From: Strigamia acuminata
Taxonomy: Eukaryota; Arthropoda; Chilopoda; Geophilomorpha; Linotaeniidae
Direction of reading: 5' to 3'
Assembly (NCBI GenBank): GCA_949358305.1
Contig: OX442314.1
Location: 28,631,118 to 28,691,117 of the forward strand
DNA length: 60,000 bases
Shown here: positions 20,515-35,100 of the stretch, in pieces
How positions within the stretch are numbered: the first letter of the stretch is position 1
Layout of the letters: each line of letters begins with the position of its first letter
The notes under the pieces: model-generated
Told to the model about the DNA's origin: nothing
What the model saw: the letters and a program-made list of their open reading frames with translations, nothing else
The model's database searches: none
Position numbers and translations under genes: made by a program

Positions 20515-23168
20515 TCAAATGTCATCTTGAGTAAACACATTGAGTGAGAAAGTAGCTTTACTCTGTTCTCCCTTTTTGTTTGCCAAAATGACCGAATATT
20601 GACCAACGTCCGTTATGAGTGCATTCGGAAGTTCCATCGAATATTTCTTCTTTCCTTCGGCCGTAAATTTAAATCGACTCGAAGCCTCGTCGATCGGCTT
20701 GTTATCCTTATTCCACGTGACTATAAAAACACAAATTGATCAATCGCCCTAATCAGGACTTTCCCCAGCTCCACACCTCATCCAAAACCACCACAAACCC
20801 AACTCACCTTTATTCGGAGGTTTCTCAGACTCAATAATAAACTTCACCTCTTTTCCTTCAACCACAGTCATCGACTGCGGGAAATTCACTATCTTCGGTC
20901 CCTTCATTTCTTCGTTAGGAACTAAAAAACCAAAAAAAAAATAAACTTAATCAAATCCAAGCACAAGAAAACTAAAACCAAAACCAAACGCACCCAAAAC
21001 TATAAGTGTACAACTACTAAACGCCTCTCCCGCGTCATTAAACGCCTCGCAAGTGTAAGTGCCGCCGTCTTCCGGGAATATCTCCGCAATGGCCAACTTG
21101 TAAACGTCGCCGGCCGTCTCGTACTGGAAGTCCTTGCTCGGTTTAATTTCCTTCTCGTCGTGAAGCCAAACCACTTCGAACTTGCACGATCCCTTGATGG
21201 TGCATGCCAAAACCACCGCTTCGCCGTCTTTGACCACCCTGCTGCTTATGTGCTCCGCAATCCTCGGCGGCTTGTCCGCGCCTGCGCCCTTGCCAGCCGC
21301 GGCCGCCGCTTTCTGTTCCATCGCTTAAAATCAAAGTAGAAAGCAAATAAGTTTCCGGTATCCGTTTCCGCTTTAATTTCGTGAAAACGAGCGAGTTTTT
21401 ACGTTCGACCGTGAGTTTTCCTCTGGTTTCCGCTTGGCCCATCGAGTTTTTCGCTCTGCACACGTACACTCCTTCGTCTTCCGGAAACACTTCGTTGATG
21501 CTCAGACTGGCAATGCCTTGTCTGTATTTCAGATCGATGATATCCGAAGAACTCAGCAACTGAAATTTTTGGACAAAAAACATTTCATTTTTTGGTTTTA
21601 CACACTAGTATTATTATCGCTTTTGAATAGAATGGGTCCTTTGTTTTTTTTCTAAGTCCCCGGGCCCCAAATTACTGTACTTTCCTATTTTTACATCATT
21701 CAGAGACTGGTCAAAACGGGATCCTACATTTGTAATGGGCCCCGGGCCCCAAATTACTGTACTTTCCTATTTTTACATCATTCAGAGACTGGTCAAAACG
21801 GGGCCCTACATTTGTGATGGAGCACCGGGCCCCAAATATATACTTTTTTTATTTTTTTTTTAAATTTTCTAGATTATTTCCATTAGGTATTTTACATTTT
21901 CACGACTTTCAGAGTTTGGTCAGTTCGGGGCCCCTAAATCGTCATCATTTCCACTCACCTCTCCATCCTTGTACCACTCCACTTGCGGATCGGGATCGCC
22001 TCTGACGTCGCATTTCAGCAACAACGGTTCGCCGTCTTTCACCTTCAGATCCTTCAACTCTTCCACGAACTCCGGCGGACACATCATGGAATCATCGGGC
22101 GGAACTGAACAAAACATACTTCAAAACCTCAAAACCTCACCTAACCCAAACCCCTTCGACATATACTCACGTTCCAGCTCTTTGGTAGCGCTGCGCGATC
22201 TAGCGGGACTCGTCGCCTCCTTTTTCCCGTACGGTTTCTGCAGCCGCTTCGCCGCAGATTTCACCGTGTCGTCCGCCTTGCTCGGCTTCGACGCCGGCTT
22301 CGAGACCGGCTGCGGCGCGGGCCTGCTCGCGGGCTGCGACGCGGGCGCTTCCGTCGGCAATCTGTACTCGAACCGGCGATCCTCGACGATCACTTCGCAA
22401 TGCGTTTCGTCCTCGCCCAAAGTATTGGTCGCTACGCACGAATATTTACCTGCGTCGTTCAAATTCACGCTAAGTATTTCCATGGTGACCACGCCGTCCG
22501 AGTGCGTCTGCGTGAACTCGTATTTGTTGATTTCGTGGTGCCCCTTGTACCATTTCACCTAAAAAAAAAATTATTAATTTAATTTAAATTCATTAAATAT
22601 ATAATTTTAATATAATTACGTCCGGAATCGGTTTGCCAGCCAAACAGCACAAGAGTTTGACGCTGTTTCCGACTTGAATGACGCGCGGCCGTAACAAGAA
22701 CGTGAAAAACGGACCGGAATCCGGAACTTCCAACCACAAATGGTAGTCCAATTGCTGTCTTCGCCTCCTGTTTACGTTTAAACATGGTTTTAACGTGGTT
22801 TGAAGCGTTTAAGAGCAGAAAAACTCACTGTGTTGGCATTAAGTCGGGTTTCAACATGGGGATTTCCTTGGGTATCGCTTGCACGTTGAGGAAAACGGGT
22901 TCCTCGCGCGATCCCCAGCTGTTTTCGGCGCGAACGATGTATTCGCCGCGGTCCTCCAGCTTGCATCGGTTGATGATGAGGGAGTAGTCGTCGCCAGAGT
23001 ATCGTTTCATGAATTTGACGCTTTGGCGCAGCTCCATGTTGTCGCGGTACCAGTAGACGGTCGGAGGCGCGGTGGCGATCACCCTGCAGTAGAATTTCGC
23101 GCTCTGGCCTTCGAACGTGAACGCGTTGTGGGGTCGGATGACGAATCGGGGCGCCGCTTGACGCCGAT
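20515..23168 (-). CDS. bt: Projectin five C-terminal Ig domains and stop
   Basis: Ig1: 22829-23168 (RPHNAFTFEGQSAKF, PPTVYWYRD). Ig2: 22620-22767 and 22171-22558 (GNSVKLLC, YSCVATNTLGEDE), followed by a Pro/Ala/Ser/Lys-rich linker of about 65 residues (ASQPASRPAPQPVSKPAS). Ig3: 21959-22104 and 21403-21559 (DPQVEWYKDGE, YVCRAKNSMG). Ig4: 20994-21323, preceded by an Ala/Gly-rich stretch (VLACTIKG, YTCEAFNDAG). Ig5: 20808-20921 and 20515-20720 (VTWNKDNKPID, YSVILANKKG), ending DDI and TGA at 20515-20517. Five Ig domains after the kinase is the projectin count. These Ig domains keep the classic Cys pair, unlike most core Ig domains. Confidence 0.93.
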
Positions 23169-26100
23169 CTGGGGAATAAATATTGGGGAATGTGTTTAAC
23201 GATCGGTTTGGGTGTTCAAGTGGGGAACAGTTTTACCGATGATGTAATCTTGAAGTCGATATTTCTCCTCGTGGAGCTTTCGGAGCGAGCTGTAATTGGC
23301 GATGTGACCAATGGGGAGATTGAAATTATCCCAGTTATCCTGCAAATGTTGGTATTAATTAGTTAAACAGTTGTTGATGATTAATCCAATGGAATAAGGA
23401 TTTGGCAAGTCCTTTTTTAAAGGATGCAAAAATACTACAAAAATTCTGCATGTTTCAACGAAATTTCTGCATTTTTCAACAAAATTCTGCATTTTTCAAC
23501 AAAATTTCTGCATTTTTCAACAAAACTTCTGTATTTTTCAACAAAATTTCTGCATTTTTCAACAAAATTCTGCATTTTTTATCAAAAATCTGCATTTATG
23601 CACAGAAATTTTGCAATTTTTCAAGAAATATTGCATTTTTTCAAATAAATTTTGCATTTTTTCAAATAAATTTTGCATTTTTTTCACCAAAATTCTGCAT
23701 TTCTGCACCAAAATGTATAATTTCTTGCCTAAAAATTTAATTTTGCCCAAAATCCTAATTCCTAGTTGGATTATCCTTATTAAATCCGAATTTCTTACAT
23801 ATTTTGCCCGTATTTTGTTTCTATAATCGATGTGTCTATCTTTTGAAATGGCATCCGTTCGGCCAGTCAAGTCGCCCTTGAGCCAAGCATGCTCCAAACA
23901 CTCGTGAGCCGTCAATCGCTTCCTAGAATTTAAACAATAAATAAATATTAAAAATTCACATTCATTTTTCTCCTTCAAATATCTACTCTTTGTTTTTCAG
24001 GAGGAGTCGCCGAATGAAATCTTTGCCTTCATCCGACACTTTAGAAAAGGCATCCGAATCGAAGTCCCAGTCGCACGCTTTCACGTTTTTCAACGTTTCA
24101 ATGTCATTTTCTCCGGCAAACGGCGACAACCCACTCAATCTGCAACAAAAATAAATTTCTTGTAATTTTAACTTCATCAATAATTAAGTAATTATAATTA
24201 ACTCACAGCACGTAGGCCATGACGCCGACCGCCCACATGTCGGTGTAGAAACCGACGGCTTCTCGCTCGACTATCTCGGGCGCCGCGAATTCAGCAGTTC
24301 CGGTTGAGATTTTAACTATTTCGTTGGGATCGAGTTTCGTCGCCAATCCAAAGTCGATTAATTTGATATTGTTGCTTCTCTTTGTCTGGCACATGATGTT
24401 CTCCGGCTAAAAAATCAAAATGTGTAAAAGGTTTTTCAACTACTCGCAATTTTTTACAATTTTTCGCAAATATTTGCGATTTTTCGCAATTATTTACAAA
24501 TTTGTCGCAATTATTTGCGATTTTTCGCAAATATTTGCGATTTTTGCAATATTGTTGCAATTTCTGCAGTTTTTGACAATTAATTTACCTTGATATCCAA
24601 ATGAATAATATTCTTTTCGTGCATGTGTTTAATGCCTTCACACAACTGGCGCATGTAATTTATGATTTCAGCCTCCGACATTTTGTAGTCGTCTGCCGTG
24701 ATTCGTTCGAACAATTCTCCGCCCGACATACTACAGAAAGAAAATTTAAAAAGTTAGAACTAAATTTTAGCGATTTGTCCTTACAATTCGTAAATGAGAA
24801 TCATTTCATCGTCGTCCTCGAAAGCGTCATGAAGATTGATCAATTTTGGATGATGCAACTGGTTCATGATGTCGATTTCCTTTCGAATTAACGTTTTCTC
24901 CATCGGATGGGATACGGGAATGAATTTAGCGGCAAAAACGTGCCCGGTCTTCTTCTCGCGGCATCGATGAACGACCCCAAAAGCACCACTACAATTAAAT
25001 TATTAAATAACTCGTCAATTGCACCCATAATGCAACTTCTCACGTTCCAATTTCTTCGAGAATGTCGTAATAATCGTAAACACTCGTTGTTTTGATGTCC
25101 ACAGGTTGAGGAACAAATTTCGAGTAAATATCGATCACTAAAATCGATAAAATCGGATTAATTCCCTTTTACACTAAACACGCATTTTTACACAAGAAAA
25201 ATGCATTTTTACACAGGAAAAATGCATTTTTACACAGGAAAAATGCATTTTTACACAGGAAAAATGCATTTTTACACAGGAAAAATGCATTTTTACACAG
25301 GAAAAATGCATTTTTACACAGGAAAAATGCATTTTTACACAAGAAAAATGCATTTTTACACATAAACAATGCATTTTTACACATAAACAATGCATTTTTA
25401 CACATAAACAATGCATTTTTACACATAAACAATGCATTTTTACACATAAACAATGCATTTTTACACATAAACAATGCATGTTTACATAAACAATGCATTT
25501 TTACACATAAACAATGCATTTTTACACATAAATAATGCATTTTTACACATAAACAATACGTATTTTTCAAAAATTCTCATCCAGATTTCATACCATATGC
25601 ATCGTAATTGTCAACTTTTTCTCCCTTTCCACGGATCTTCTTTCCACTCGCATCAACTAAAGCCAAGAACAAAAAACCATTTAAAAACAGCCAAAAAATA
25701 ATGCAAACAAATCTTACTGGTGTACGGCTTCTTCTTGACCTTATCCTTTTCGGATTCCTTCGTTTGAATGAGCGCGGTCACTCCGCTCGGATCGCTTCGT
25801 CCGTACACGTTCTCCGCAAACACCCTGAAATCATACTGTCTGCTCGACGCCAAACCGGTCACGTTGTGGGCGGTCAATCGCGTATTTCCGCATCTGATCC
25901 AAGTCTGCAACGGCTGCTCGCGTTTCTCAATGATGTAATTGGTCACCGAGCTTCCGCCGTCCCACGCCGGTGGTTTCCAGCTGAGCCCGACGGAATCGTG
26001 GTAAATCATGTCGACGGACGGGAATCTGGGCGGATCCGGTTTATCTAAAAATTAAACGAATAATTTAATTTAAATTAATTTAATTTAATTAAGGAGAATT

Positions 26101-29100
26101 AGTTTGCGTACCGTTTATCTGGATGTTGATAACGGCCTGGTCTACGCCGAGCTCGTTTTCGGCGTAAATCGTGTACGGTCCGCTGTCCAGTTTGGCCACG
26201 TCGCGGATAATTAGGACGGCGTGTCGTTCCTTGAGTTCCACGTGGTAATGACCGCCGCTTTCGATTTCTTCTGCGTCTCGGCTCCACTTGATTCTTGGTC
26301 TCGGGTTGCCGGTGAAAGGGATTTTAACTGTGATGTTCTCTCCCTTGTCAAAGTACGCCATTTCGCGGAACCGCGGTGGAACTCGGATCTTCGGAGCAGC
26401 TGAAGAAGGAAAAGCATAAAAATTAAAACAAAGATAGAGAGCTTAAGATTTGCATTTATCACCGAAAGGACCCATATTTGGCATTATTTCGCTTAAAGAG
26501 TTCACAATTTTGGTAAAAAGTGGATTTTGCTTATACAAAGAGGCTTGATGGGTCTAAAATACGGTAATGCAGTTTTGAGTCTAAAATATGTATCTGCATC
26601 GTTGGGTCCATATATTGCATTTTTTGGTCTAAAAATTGAATTTATTCATCTAAAAAGGGCATTTTAGGTATAAAATATGCATTTCTGGGCATTAAATGTA
26701 TAGTTCTGAATATTAAATATGCGTTTTGGCCTAATAGGTATTTAAAACTGCATATTTTAGCCTAAAAGATATAAAACTGCATATCCTGGCCTAAAAGGTA
26801 TAAAACTGCATATTTTGGCCTAAAATTTGTTGAAAAGTCTAAAAAGTGCTTTGCAAAGTCTAAAAAGTGCTTTGAAAAGTCTAAAAAGTGCTTTGAAAAA
26901 TCTAAAAAGTGCTTTGAAAAGTCTAAAAAGTACATCTTAAGTCTAAACGTTCATTTTTTAGCCTAAAAAAATGCACTTTTTGGCCTAAAAAATGCACTTT
27001 TTGGTCTCAAAAATGCAATTTTTGGCTTAATAAAATGGACGACTACGATCTAAAAAGTGTACATTCCGAGCCTCAAAACGTATTACGTATAAAAACTTCA
27101 CTTTTCCTTCAACCAATTATTATTTCCAATTAACCCACTTACTCTTGATTGTCAATTCCGCTCGTGAAGTCCTCACGCCACCCCTGTTGGCCGCGCGACA
27201 CACATATTCATCCGCATCCTCGCCGAACACTTGATGTATGGCCAGCGTGTACAAATCTCCTTCCTTGAGCATTTGGTACTTATACCCGTGCGAGATCTCC
27301 CTCAATCCCTTATACCAAGAGATTTCCGGCGCAGGGTTGCCCACCACTCGGCACTGCAATTGCGCAGCCTTGTTCTCGACGGCCATCACCGGCTTCAACT
27401 GTTGAATGAACTCCGGCGGCTTCGCGGCGTGCGGATCCACGATTTTAATGGACGATGACGCGCACGAAGGTTCGCTCAATCCGGCCTCGTTGGCCGCGAA
27501 CACTCGGAACTCGTACTGGCGGTCTTCGATCAAATTACTGATATTAATTTGCGTCGTCAGGCAATTGTAATGGTTGGCCTTCTGCCACGTCTGCATGCCG
27601 GCTTCTCGCTTCTCGATGTAGTAACCGGTTATTCGTGACCCGCCGTCTCTTTCTGGCTTGTCCCACTCCAAATTGACGAAATCACCCCCGATTTCGGTCA
27701 CTTTGGGGATCCCTGGAGGACCCGGAGGATCTTAAAGCACAAAAAGATGAAATAAGATTTATTTTAACCCTTCCAACCCTGAGATGGGTCATTTTGTGAC
27801 CCCGTTTTAAAAAAATCATTTTTTTTATAACAAATAAATTTTTTTTTTATCTGATTTTTGCTGACTATTCCTTTGAAACATCACTAGACACCATACCACA
27901 GTTGAAATTTTTTTAATTTTTTAAGTTTTTCTGTAATTTGAACTCAAAGTTTAACTGGGTCAAAAAAGACCCATCTTAGGAGTCCAAAGGTCAAAAATTA
28001 TGATCATCAGCAGGCTCCGCTAATGTCAATCATGTCCACCACGTCCATATGGCGTTCACTACATGAATAGACAATCTAACCCCATTGGCTAGATGTTCGG
28101 AATTCCCTAAAACCCGGATTTTGCGCATGCGCAGAATCTGGGTCATATAATGCCCATCTTAGGGAGAGATGGGAAACAAATTCTTTCGGGTTGGAAGGGT
28201 TAAAGGCAGTGGCTATTTTAATAACGCGATATTATTGGTTGAGTTCTATTGACGTCGGTTCGTTTCCTCCAAGCACGTTTTCTCAAAACGATGTTTTTTT
28301 CTTCTACGCCTGCCTCCCCCTTGACCCCCCCCAAACCTACATTCAGTGTTGTATCTCGTTCACCAAATCGCGAACTAGTTCAAGTTCGCGTTCGTCACCG
28401 TGTGAACTAGTTCTAGTTCTAATTTCATCTAAATCACAATGCATCTCTCAACCAATCACAGCGAGTCATGAAAATAATACGTTCATGTCGGACATGACTT
28501 TGTATTTTAAAACGATAAATTCATTCCTTAACGTACCGAACGGTAATTTGGCTTTGATGGGATTGATTCCTTCTAGCGGTACGCTGTAACCGTTCTCGTT
28601 GACGGCAAACACGCGGAACAGATATTCCTGGTTCTCGGTTAACCCTTGAACGATGAACATTGTATCCTGAAAAGATATAAATAAATAAATAATTAAATAA
28701 ATAAATAAATAAATAATTAAATAAATAAATAAATAAATAATTAAATAAATAAATAAATAAATAATTAAATAAATAAATAAATAAATAAAACCAAAATTAT
28801 GTTGCTACCACCTAACATTAGAGAGTTTGCGGGATGCATTTTTCCCTTATTTTTCTCTACGTTACACTATTTTAGTGCCATATCGTAAGAGAAAATTCTT
28901 TAGTGTATCGTTTTCAACACTAAATTAAAATATAGCGCAGCCAATCAGAATTGAGAACACTATATTGTTAGCTCCGCCCATTGCAAATGGCGATTATTTT
29001 GTTGTCCCGATCAAACACATCACAGTCACAGGTATGTAGATTGAATGATACGTGAGGCCCAAAATTGAATTTTAGGCCCAAAACCATACTTTATAGGCAT

Positions 29101-32100
29101 AATAATGGAATTTTATGCAGAAATTTGCACATTTACGTCCCCAAATTAAATTTTTAGGCCCAAAATTACTAACTGTCAGTAGTTGGCTGAAATAGGGTAG
29201 TGATAAGGGAAAAGTGGAGCCCGCAAAAACTTAATTTATCATTTTTCCCTTACACTATTTTTATACCGTACAGTGTTTAACTGTAACGGAAAAATGCATC
29301 CCGCAAACTCTCTATTAGCGTGTACAAAACTACTTAAAACTGTCTAAAGACCGCACATTAATTAAATTTGCTTACTTTACACATGGTCGTAGCAATGACC
29401 CATAGCGCGGACGTGATGTCCTTCCTTTCCACCACGTAATGGGTGACTCTGCAGCCTCCGTCGAACGCGGGTGGCTTCCACGATAAGGTGGCCATGTGTT
29501 TAGTCACGTCACTCACGTTCAGGGGTCCCTGAGGAGGACCAGGAAGACCCGTGATAGAAACGGTGAAATCGGCCTCGTCTTTGCCGCTGTCGTTTTTCAC
29601 GACGATTCTATATCTGCCCGCGTCGCTCTTCTTGATTTCCTTTATAAACAGAATGACATAATCGTCGAACACCGTGAACTTGAGGTGCGGGTCCTCGCCG
29701 ATGGGAGCGCCGTCCTTCAGGAACTTGACGCCGAATGGCTCGGTGCCGCTGAAGTAAATCTTGATCTTCACGTTGTCGCCTTCGGGGTACGACAAATCAC
29801 CGGGTAGTCGCTCGATTTTAGGTGGCGCTGTAGAACAAAATTTAATTTTATCCAATTTAATTTAATTATATATTTTTCTTTACTTGAAATTCGTAGACGA
29901 GCGCAGGTGGTTTCGGAGCCGACCGCATTGGTCGCGTGGCAGGTGTATTCGCCTTCGTCCGATTCCCAGATTTCGGTGATGACTAGTTTGAATACGCCGT
30001 TCGATTCGGTGATTTTGGTTCTGTTGCTGTGGAGAACCGGAAGTCCGTTTTTGTACCATCGACCGTTCGGCATCGGCTTGCCTTTGGCCTCGCAGTCGAA
30101 CGTTACCGACGTCTTCAAACTCACGTATTTTGTCACTAGTGTGCGGATGAATTCTGGTTTCTCTCCGTCTGGAAATAGATCGAATTGGAATTAGAGTTGC
30201 AAACCAAATGTTGATGTTCAAAAGGTTTTTTTTTTAAAAAAAAATCGCATCGGGCTAAGAAGCAACCCCCGATGTTTCACTGCAGAGCGAGATGCTTCAC
30301 TGCATAGCGAGATGCTTCACTGCAAAGCGAGATGCTTCACTGCAAAGCGCGATGCGATTTAATATTTTTCAGATAAATTTCCAATGTTTTAACGTTAAAT
30401 GATGGATGTCTTCGTGGTTTTTACACAACATTTCCACGTTTTTTATGCTTTACTCAATATTTGCTCAGGTTATGTTGTTTTTACCCATTTTCTCATTTTT
30501 TGACAACTTACCAACAACTTCGCAGACTTTGATGGGCGTGCTGCATTGACTCGGTTCACCTTTCCCATTTGCATTAAGAGCGAATATTCTGAATTCATAA
30601 TTCCCATTCTCGATCAAACTCATAACAGTGTACTCGCGATCTTGAACATTGTAATCATTCGCCTTGATCCAAGCGATGTTGCCAACTTCCCTCTTCTCGA
30701 TGTAATATCCGGTGATTTTGCTTCCCCCGTCCGTTCGCGGCGCGTCCCACTTCAGATCCACGTAACTCTTGCCCACTTTGACCACGGTCGGCGTCCCGGG
30801 CGGACCGGGCACGCCCGACTTCGTCCTCAGCTTGAACGTGGCCGTCGGAGGGCTCGGTTTGCTGAACCCTGCCGCGTTCTTCGCCTTGATGCGGAACTCG
30901 TATTCGCAACCCAGGGTCAGCCCGTGGACCGTGAACTGCGTTTCCTTCATCAATTGTTCGTTGCCCGTTCGCCAGTGAGCGTCCGACGGTTCGCGGTACT
31001 CGACGCGGTATCCTTGGATTTTGCTGCCTCCGTCGCTGGTTGGTCGGTTCCAGCTCAGGTTTACGGAGGTGTCGTTCCAGTCGGTGATTCTCGGTTGACC
31101 GGGTGCGTCGGGCACATCTAGAAATTAATTTTTTGGTTATTATTAATTTTTTTTTTTTTATTTTTTTTTAAAATTTTACTGAATGGGAATTTGGCGGTGA
31201 TTAGTTTGTCGAGGTCTAGCGGGTCGCTTAGTCCGTATTGGTTCTCGGCGCGGATGCGGAAGTTGTATTTTTTGTTCGGCTCCAGACCGATCACGTCGTA
31301 ATGGCAGGTTCGAACAAAACTGCTCATTTTCGTCCACGTCTTTGAGTTTTGATTATGAAATAAACATTCATTAGTTTTTGGTGATTAAAAAGTTGGAACG
31401 GTTTAAAAGGCTACGATTTAATGCTGCAGGTCAAAGAGTTGTGTCAAAAGTTTAAACGGGAGAAAAAATATTTTAAACTAATAAAAGAATATTTTTTATA
31501 TTTTTCAGTACGATTATGTTCTTTATTTCTCCCAAAAAATTCTCAAATAGTGCTAATTTTACTTAAAAAATGCTAATTTTACTTTAAAAATGCTAATTTT
31601 ACTTAAAAATTGCTAATTTTACTTAAGAATTGCTAATTTTACTTAAACATTGCTAATTTTACTTAAACATTGCTAATTTTACTTAAAAATTGCTAATTTT
31701 ACTTAAAAATTGCTAATTTTACTTAAAAATTGCTAATTTTACTTAAAAATTGCTAATTTAATTTAAAAAACGCTAATTTTACTTTTAAATATGCTAATTT
31801 TACTTAAAAAATGCTAATTTTACTTAAAAATGCTAATTTTACTTTTAAAAATACTTACTTTACTTCAAAAATGCTAATTTTACTTCAAAAATGCTAATTT
31901 TACTCGCAAATGTGTACAATCGTGTATATAGGAAAAAAACGACAATTTTTTTTGTCCACGATCGTACATTTTTCTGAGAATTCCTCTTTTTCATAAAATA
32001 CGTGAAAAATGACCAAGTAAATTTAGTTTGTATTCCAAAGTCCCATCCCTTTAATTACAATATAGCCTTTAAATTCAGTTCCACAACGAATAAACTACTA

Positions 32101-35100
32101 ATCTTCGAATTACCTTCGTATTTGGATCGAGTTTCTCCACAACATAATTCGTGATAACGCTTCCACCATCGTCCATTGGCGGTCTCCAAGAGAGAGAACA
32201 AGTCTCTGGCGTGATATCATAAACATCCAAAGGACCGGTCGGTGGACCGGGCTTATCTAAAAACACAACAAAAAAAACACTTCTCAATACCCAAAAAAAC
32301 GAAACAAATGACAAAAAGCGCCTTACCAACGACTAAAACACGACAAGTAACACTATCAAACCCTTCGTTGTTCGACAATCGAATTGTATATTTTCCAGAT
32401 TCGTCTCTCCTGGCGCATTTATTAGTAAACGTTGCCCCGGCGATGTTAAAACCGAATATAATTCGCTCGTCCGAATAAACCTCGAGTCCATTCTAATAAA
32501 AATCGACAGATTTTAATTAAACGTCCACAAATAAAAATAAAAATTGAACTCACAAAGGTCCAAACGACTTTTGGTTTCGGATTGGCGGTGAACGGAACGT
32601 TGATGTTGAACTCTTCTCTCGCCAGGACGATTATGTCGCGAATGGTCAAATCGCCGCTGATCTTTGGCGCAACTGCAACAAACAAAATCCATTTTCAATA
32701 TCTATATTTTTTTGGTATCAATCGAATGATTTGAGATAATACATGGTGGGGGTCGGGCAAATATGCCGTCCGAATTCGAACTCCAGGCACCGGCACCGGC
32801 GGCATTGTAGGCGCAAACGCGGAATTCGTATTCGTGGTTCTCAGTCAATCCAGTGATGCGGTAATTCAAATTAGCCACCGTTTGAGGACACGCTTTGGTC
32901 CATTTGTCGTCGCCGACCTGTCAAAGTAAACCAATCAACAATCATTTTAATAAATATCAACGTTTGCAACAATATTTCGGTAAAAATTAAAGAAATACAT
33001 TGTTGAGTATATAAAATGGCTTAAATCGGCCTAAAATGGCTTAAATCGGCCTAAAATAGCTATAATCTGCCCAAAAACTCATTTTGTGTCTAAAATTGCA
33101 AAAAAATGGCATTTTTTGTCCAAAATTGCACAAAAATGACATTTTGTGTCTAAAATTGCATTATAAAACCTTTTATAATCTAAAAATAATATTTTCTTGC
33201 ATAAAAATGCCGTTTTTTAAACTAAACATCCATTTTTACGTCTGCAATTGGCCTAAAAATCTTAATTTCATGCCCACAAACGCATATTTTCTCTAAACAC
33301 CCTACGAAAAAACACAAAATCAATCAAAACTTACCTTTCTCTTTTCAATGCTATATCCCGTTACCGCGCTTCCACCGTCATTGCGCGGTTTCGTCCAAGT
33401 GATCGTAATCGCATCCTCACTCGTCTCAATCGCGCGCGGAGTTCCCGGCGGACCCGGTGGATCTACAACAACAACAAAAACCCATCAACAAACTCCCAAA
33501 ACCACCACAAAAATCCCCAAAAAATACCAAACGGATGCCTGGCCCTAATGGGCTCCGAAGTGACCGCAGGATCACTCGTCCCGTACATATTCTCAGCCAT
33601 CACGCGGAAATCGTACTCCCTTCCAACCGTCAAATTGCGCACCCGAATTTGATTGCCCGTGCAATAACTCGCCACCTTGATCCAAGCGCTCGTCCCAACC
33701 TCCTGCCTCTCCACCACATAATTCGTCACGTCGGCCCCGCCGTCGTCCTTCGGCGGCTGCCACCTCAACGTCAGCGAATCCCCCTCGATGTCCTGCCCGC
33801 TAATATTCTCCGGCGGCGCCGGCCGATCCAGCACTGTGACCCGGCAACTCACGGTGTCAAACCCAGACTTGTTCTTCAGATACAACTTGTACGTTCCCGT
33901 GTCGCCCCGCTTCGCCTTCTCCGTCGCCAACAACACGTTCTTATCGGTCACCCGCGACGTAATCCTCGGATCCTTGTCCGTGACTTCCTTCCCGTTGTTC
34001 GTCCACTCAGCGACCGGCAGCGGGAAGCCGGTGAACGGCAAATTGATGGTGAAGTCCTCGCCGGCCCTCACGGTGATGTCCTTGAGACCCGAGGTGTCGA
34101 TGCGAGGTTTGTCCGGCTGATCTTCGACCAGAACCGCCTTGGACGGTCTGCTCGGCTCGCTTTCGCCGACGTCGTTGACCGCCACCACTCGGAATTGGTA
34201 TTCCTCGCCCTCCGTCAGCTTGGGGACCGTGAACGAGAGGTCCGCCGTCGGCACGGTGTTGACCGGATCCCAGCCGGTGGCGCCCTTGGGTTTCTTCTCC
34301 ACGAGGTATCCTTGGATTTTGCTTCCGCCGTCATTCGGTGGTTTGTTCCACGAGATCGTCACGGAATCGCGCGTGATTTTGTCCACTTTCGGCGCGTCCG
34401 GTGAGTCCGGTGCGACTGGATGGTCAAAAAATAAACAAATTATTATTAAAATCATTTTTTTTGGGGGAGATTTTACATTTGCGGTCTTTGGCTACGACCG
34501 GTTGAGTCGGTCTGCTGGGTTTGCCCGGTCCGGCGTCGTTCACCGCCAGAACCCGGAATTCGTATCGTCCGCCGCTTGTCAGTCCGGTGGCCGTGAATTG
34601 CGTGCCGGGCGTCGGCGAATTGTTCACTTTGACCCAATCTTCGCCGCGTTCTCGCTTTTCGATCAAGTATCCGGTCACTGGTCGCCCGCCATTGTTCTCG
34701 GGCGGCGTCCATTGAAGACTCACCGACGAAGAGTTGTAATCGGTCACTTTGGGTTGTCCCGGTGCATCGGGAGCATCTAAATATAAAAATATATAAATAT
34801 ATAAATAAATAAATAAATAAATTTTTATACCAAATGGATTCTTTGCGATGACCGATCTTCCTTCGAGCGGTTCGCCGACCCCGTACATGTTTTCGGCGGC
34901 GACGCGGAACATGTAATGTTTTCCCTCGTCCAAGCCCTTGACGGTGAAATTAGTGGACGGACAATATCCGCCTACGGGGCTCCACTTGTCGGTGCCGACT
35001 TCGCACTTTTCTACGACGTAACCGGTCACCTCGGACCCGCCGTCGTCAGCGGGCGGTTTCCAATTCAAGGTGACGCTGTTGCTCGTCACGTTGTCGTAGT

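Noticed and set aside
25169-25570. 133-codon minus-strand frame of repeated CLCVKMH-type peptides
   Set aside because: It is a 21-bp minisatellite whose unit length is a multiple of three; the exons on both sides splice across it.
33457-34404. 315-codon plus-strand open frame opposite projectin
   Set aside because: It is antisense to a clear Fn3-Ig-Fn3 exon. GC-rich third positions remove stops on the other strand; the same explains other long plus-strand frames at 52825-53484, 51235-51873 and 56861-57490.
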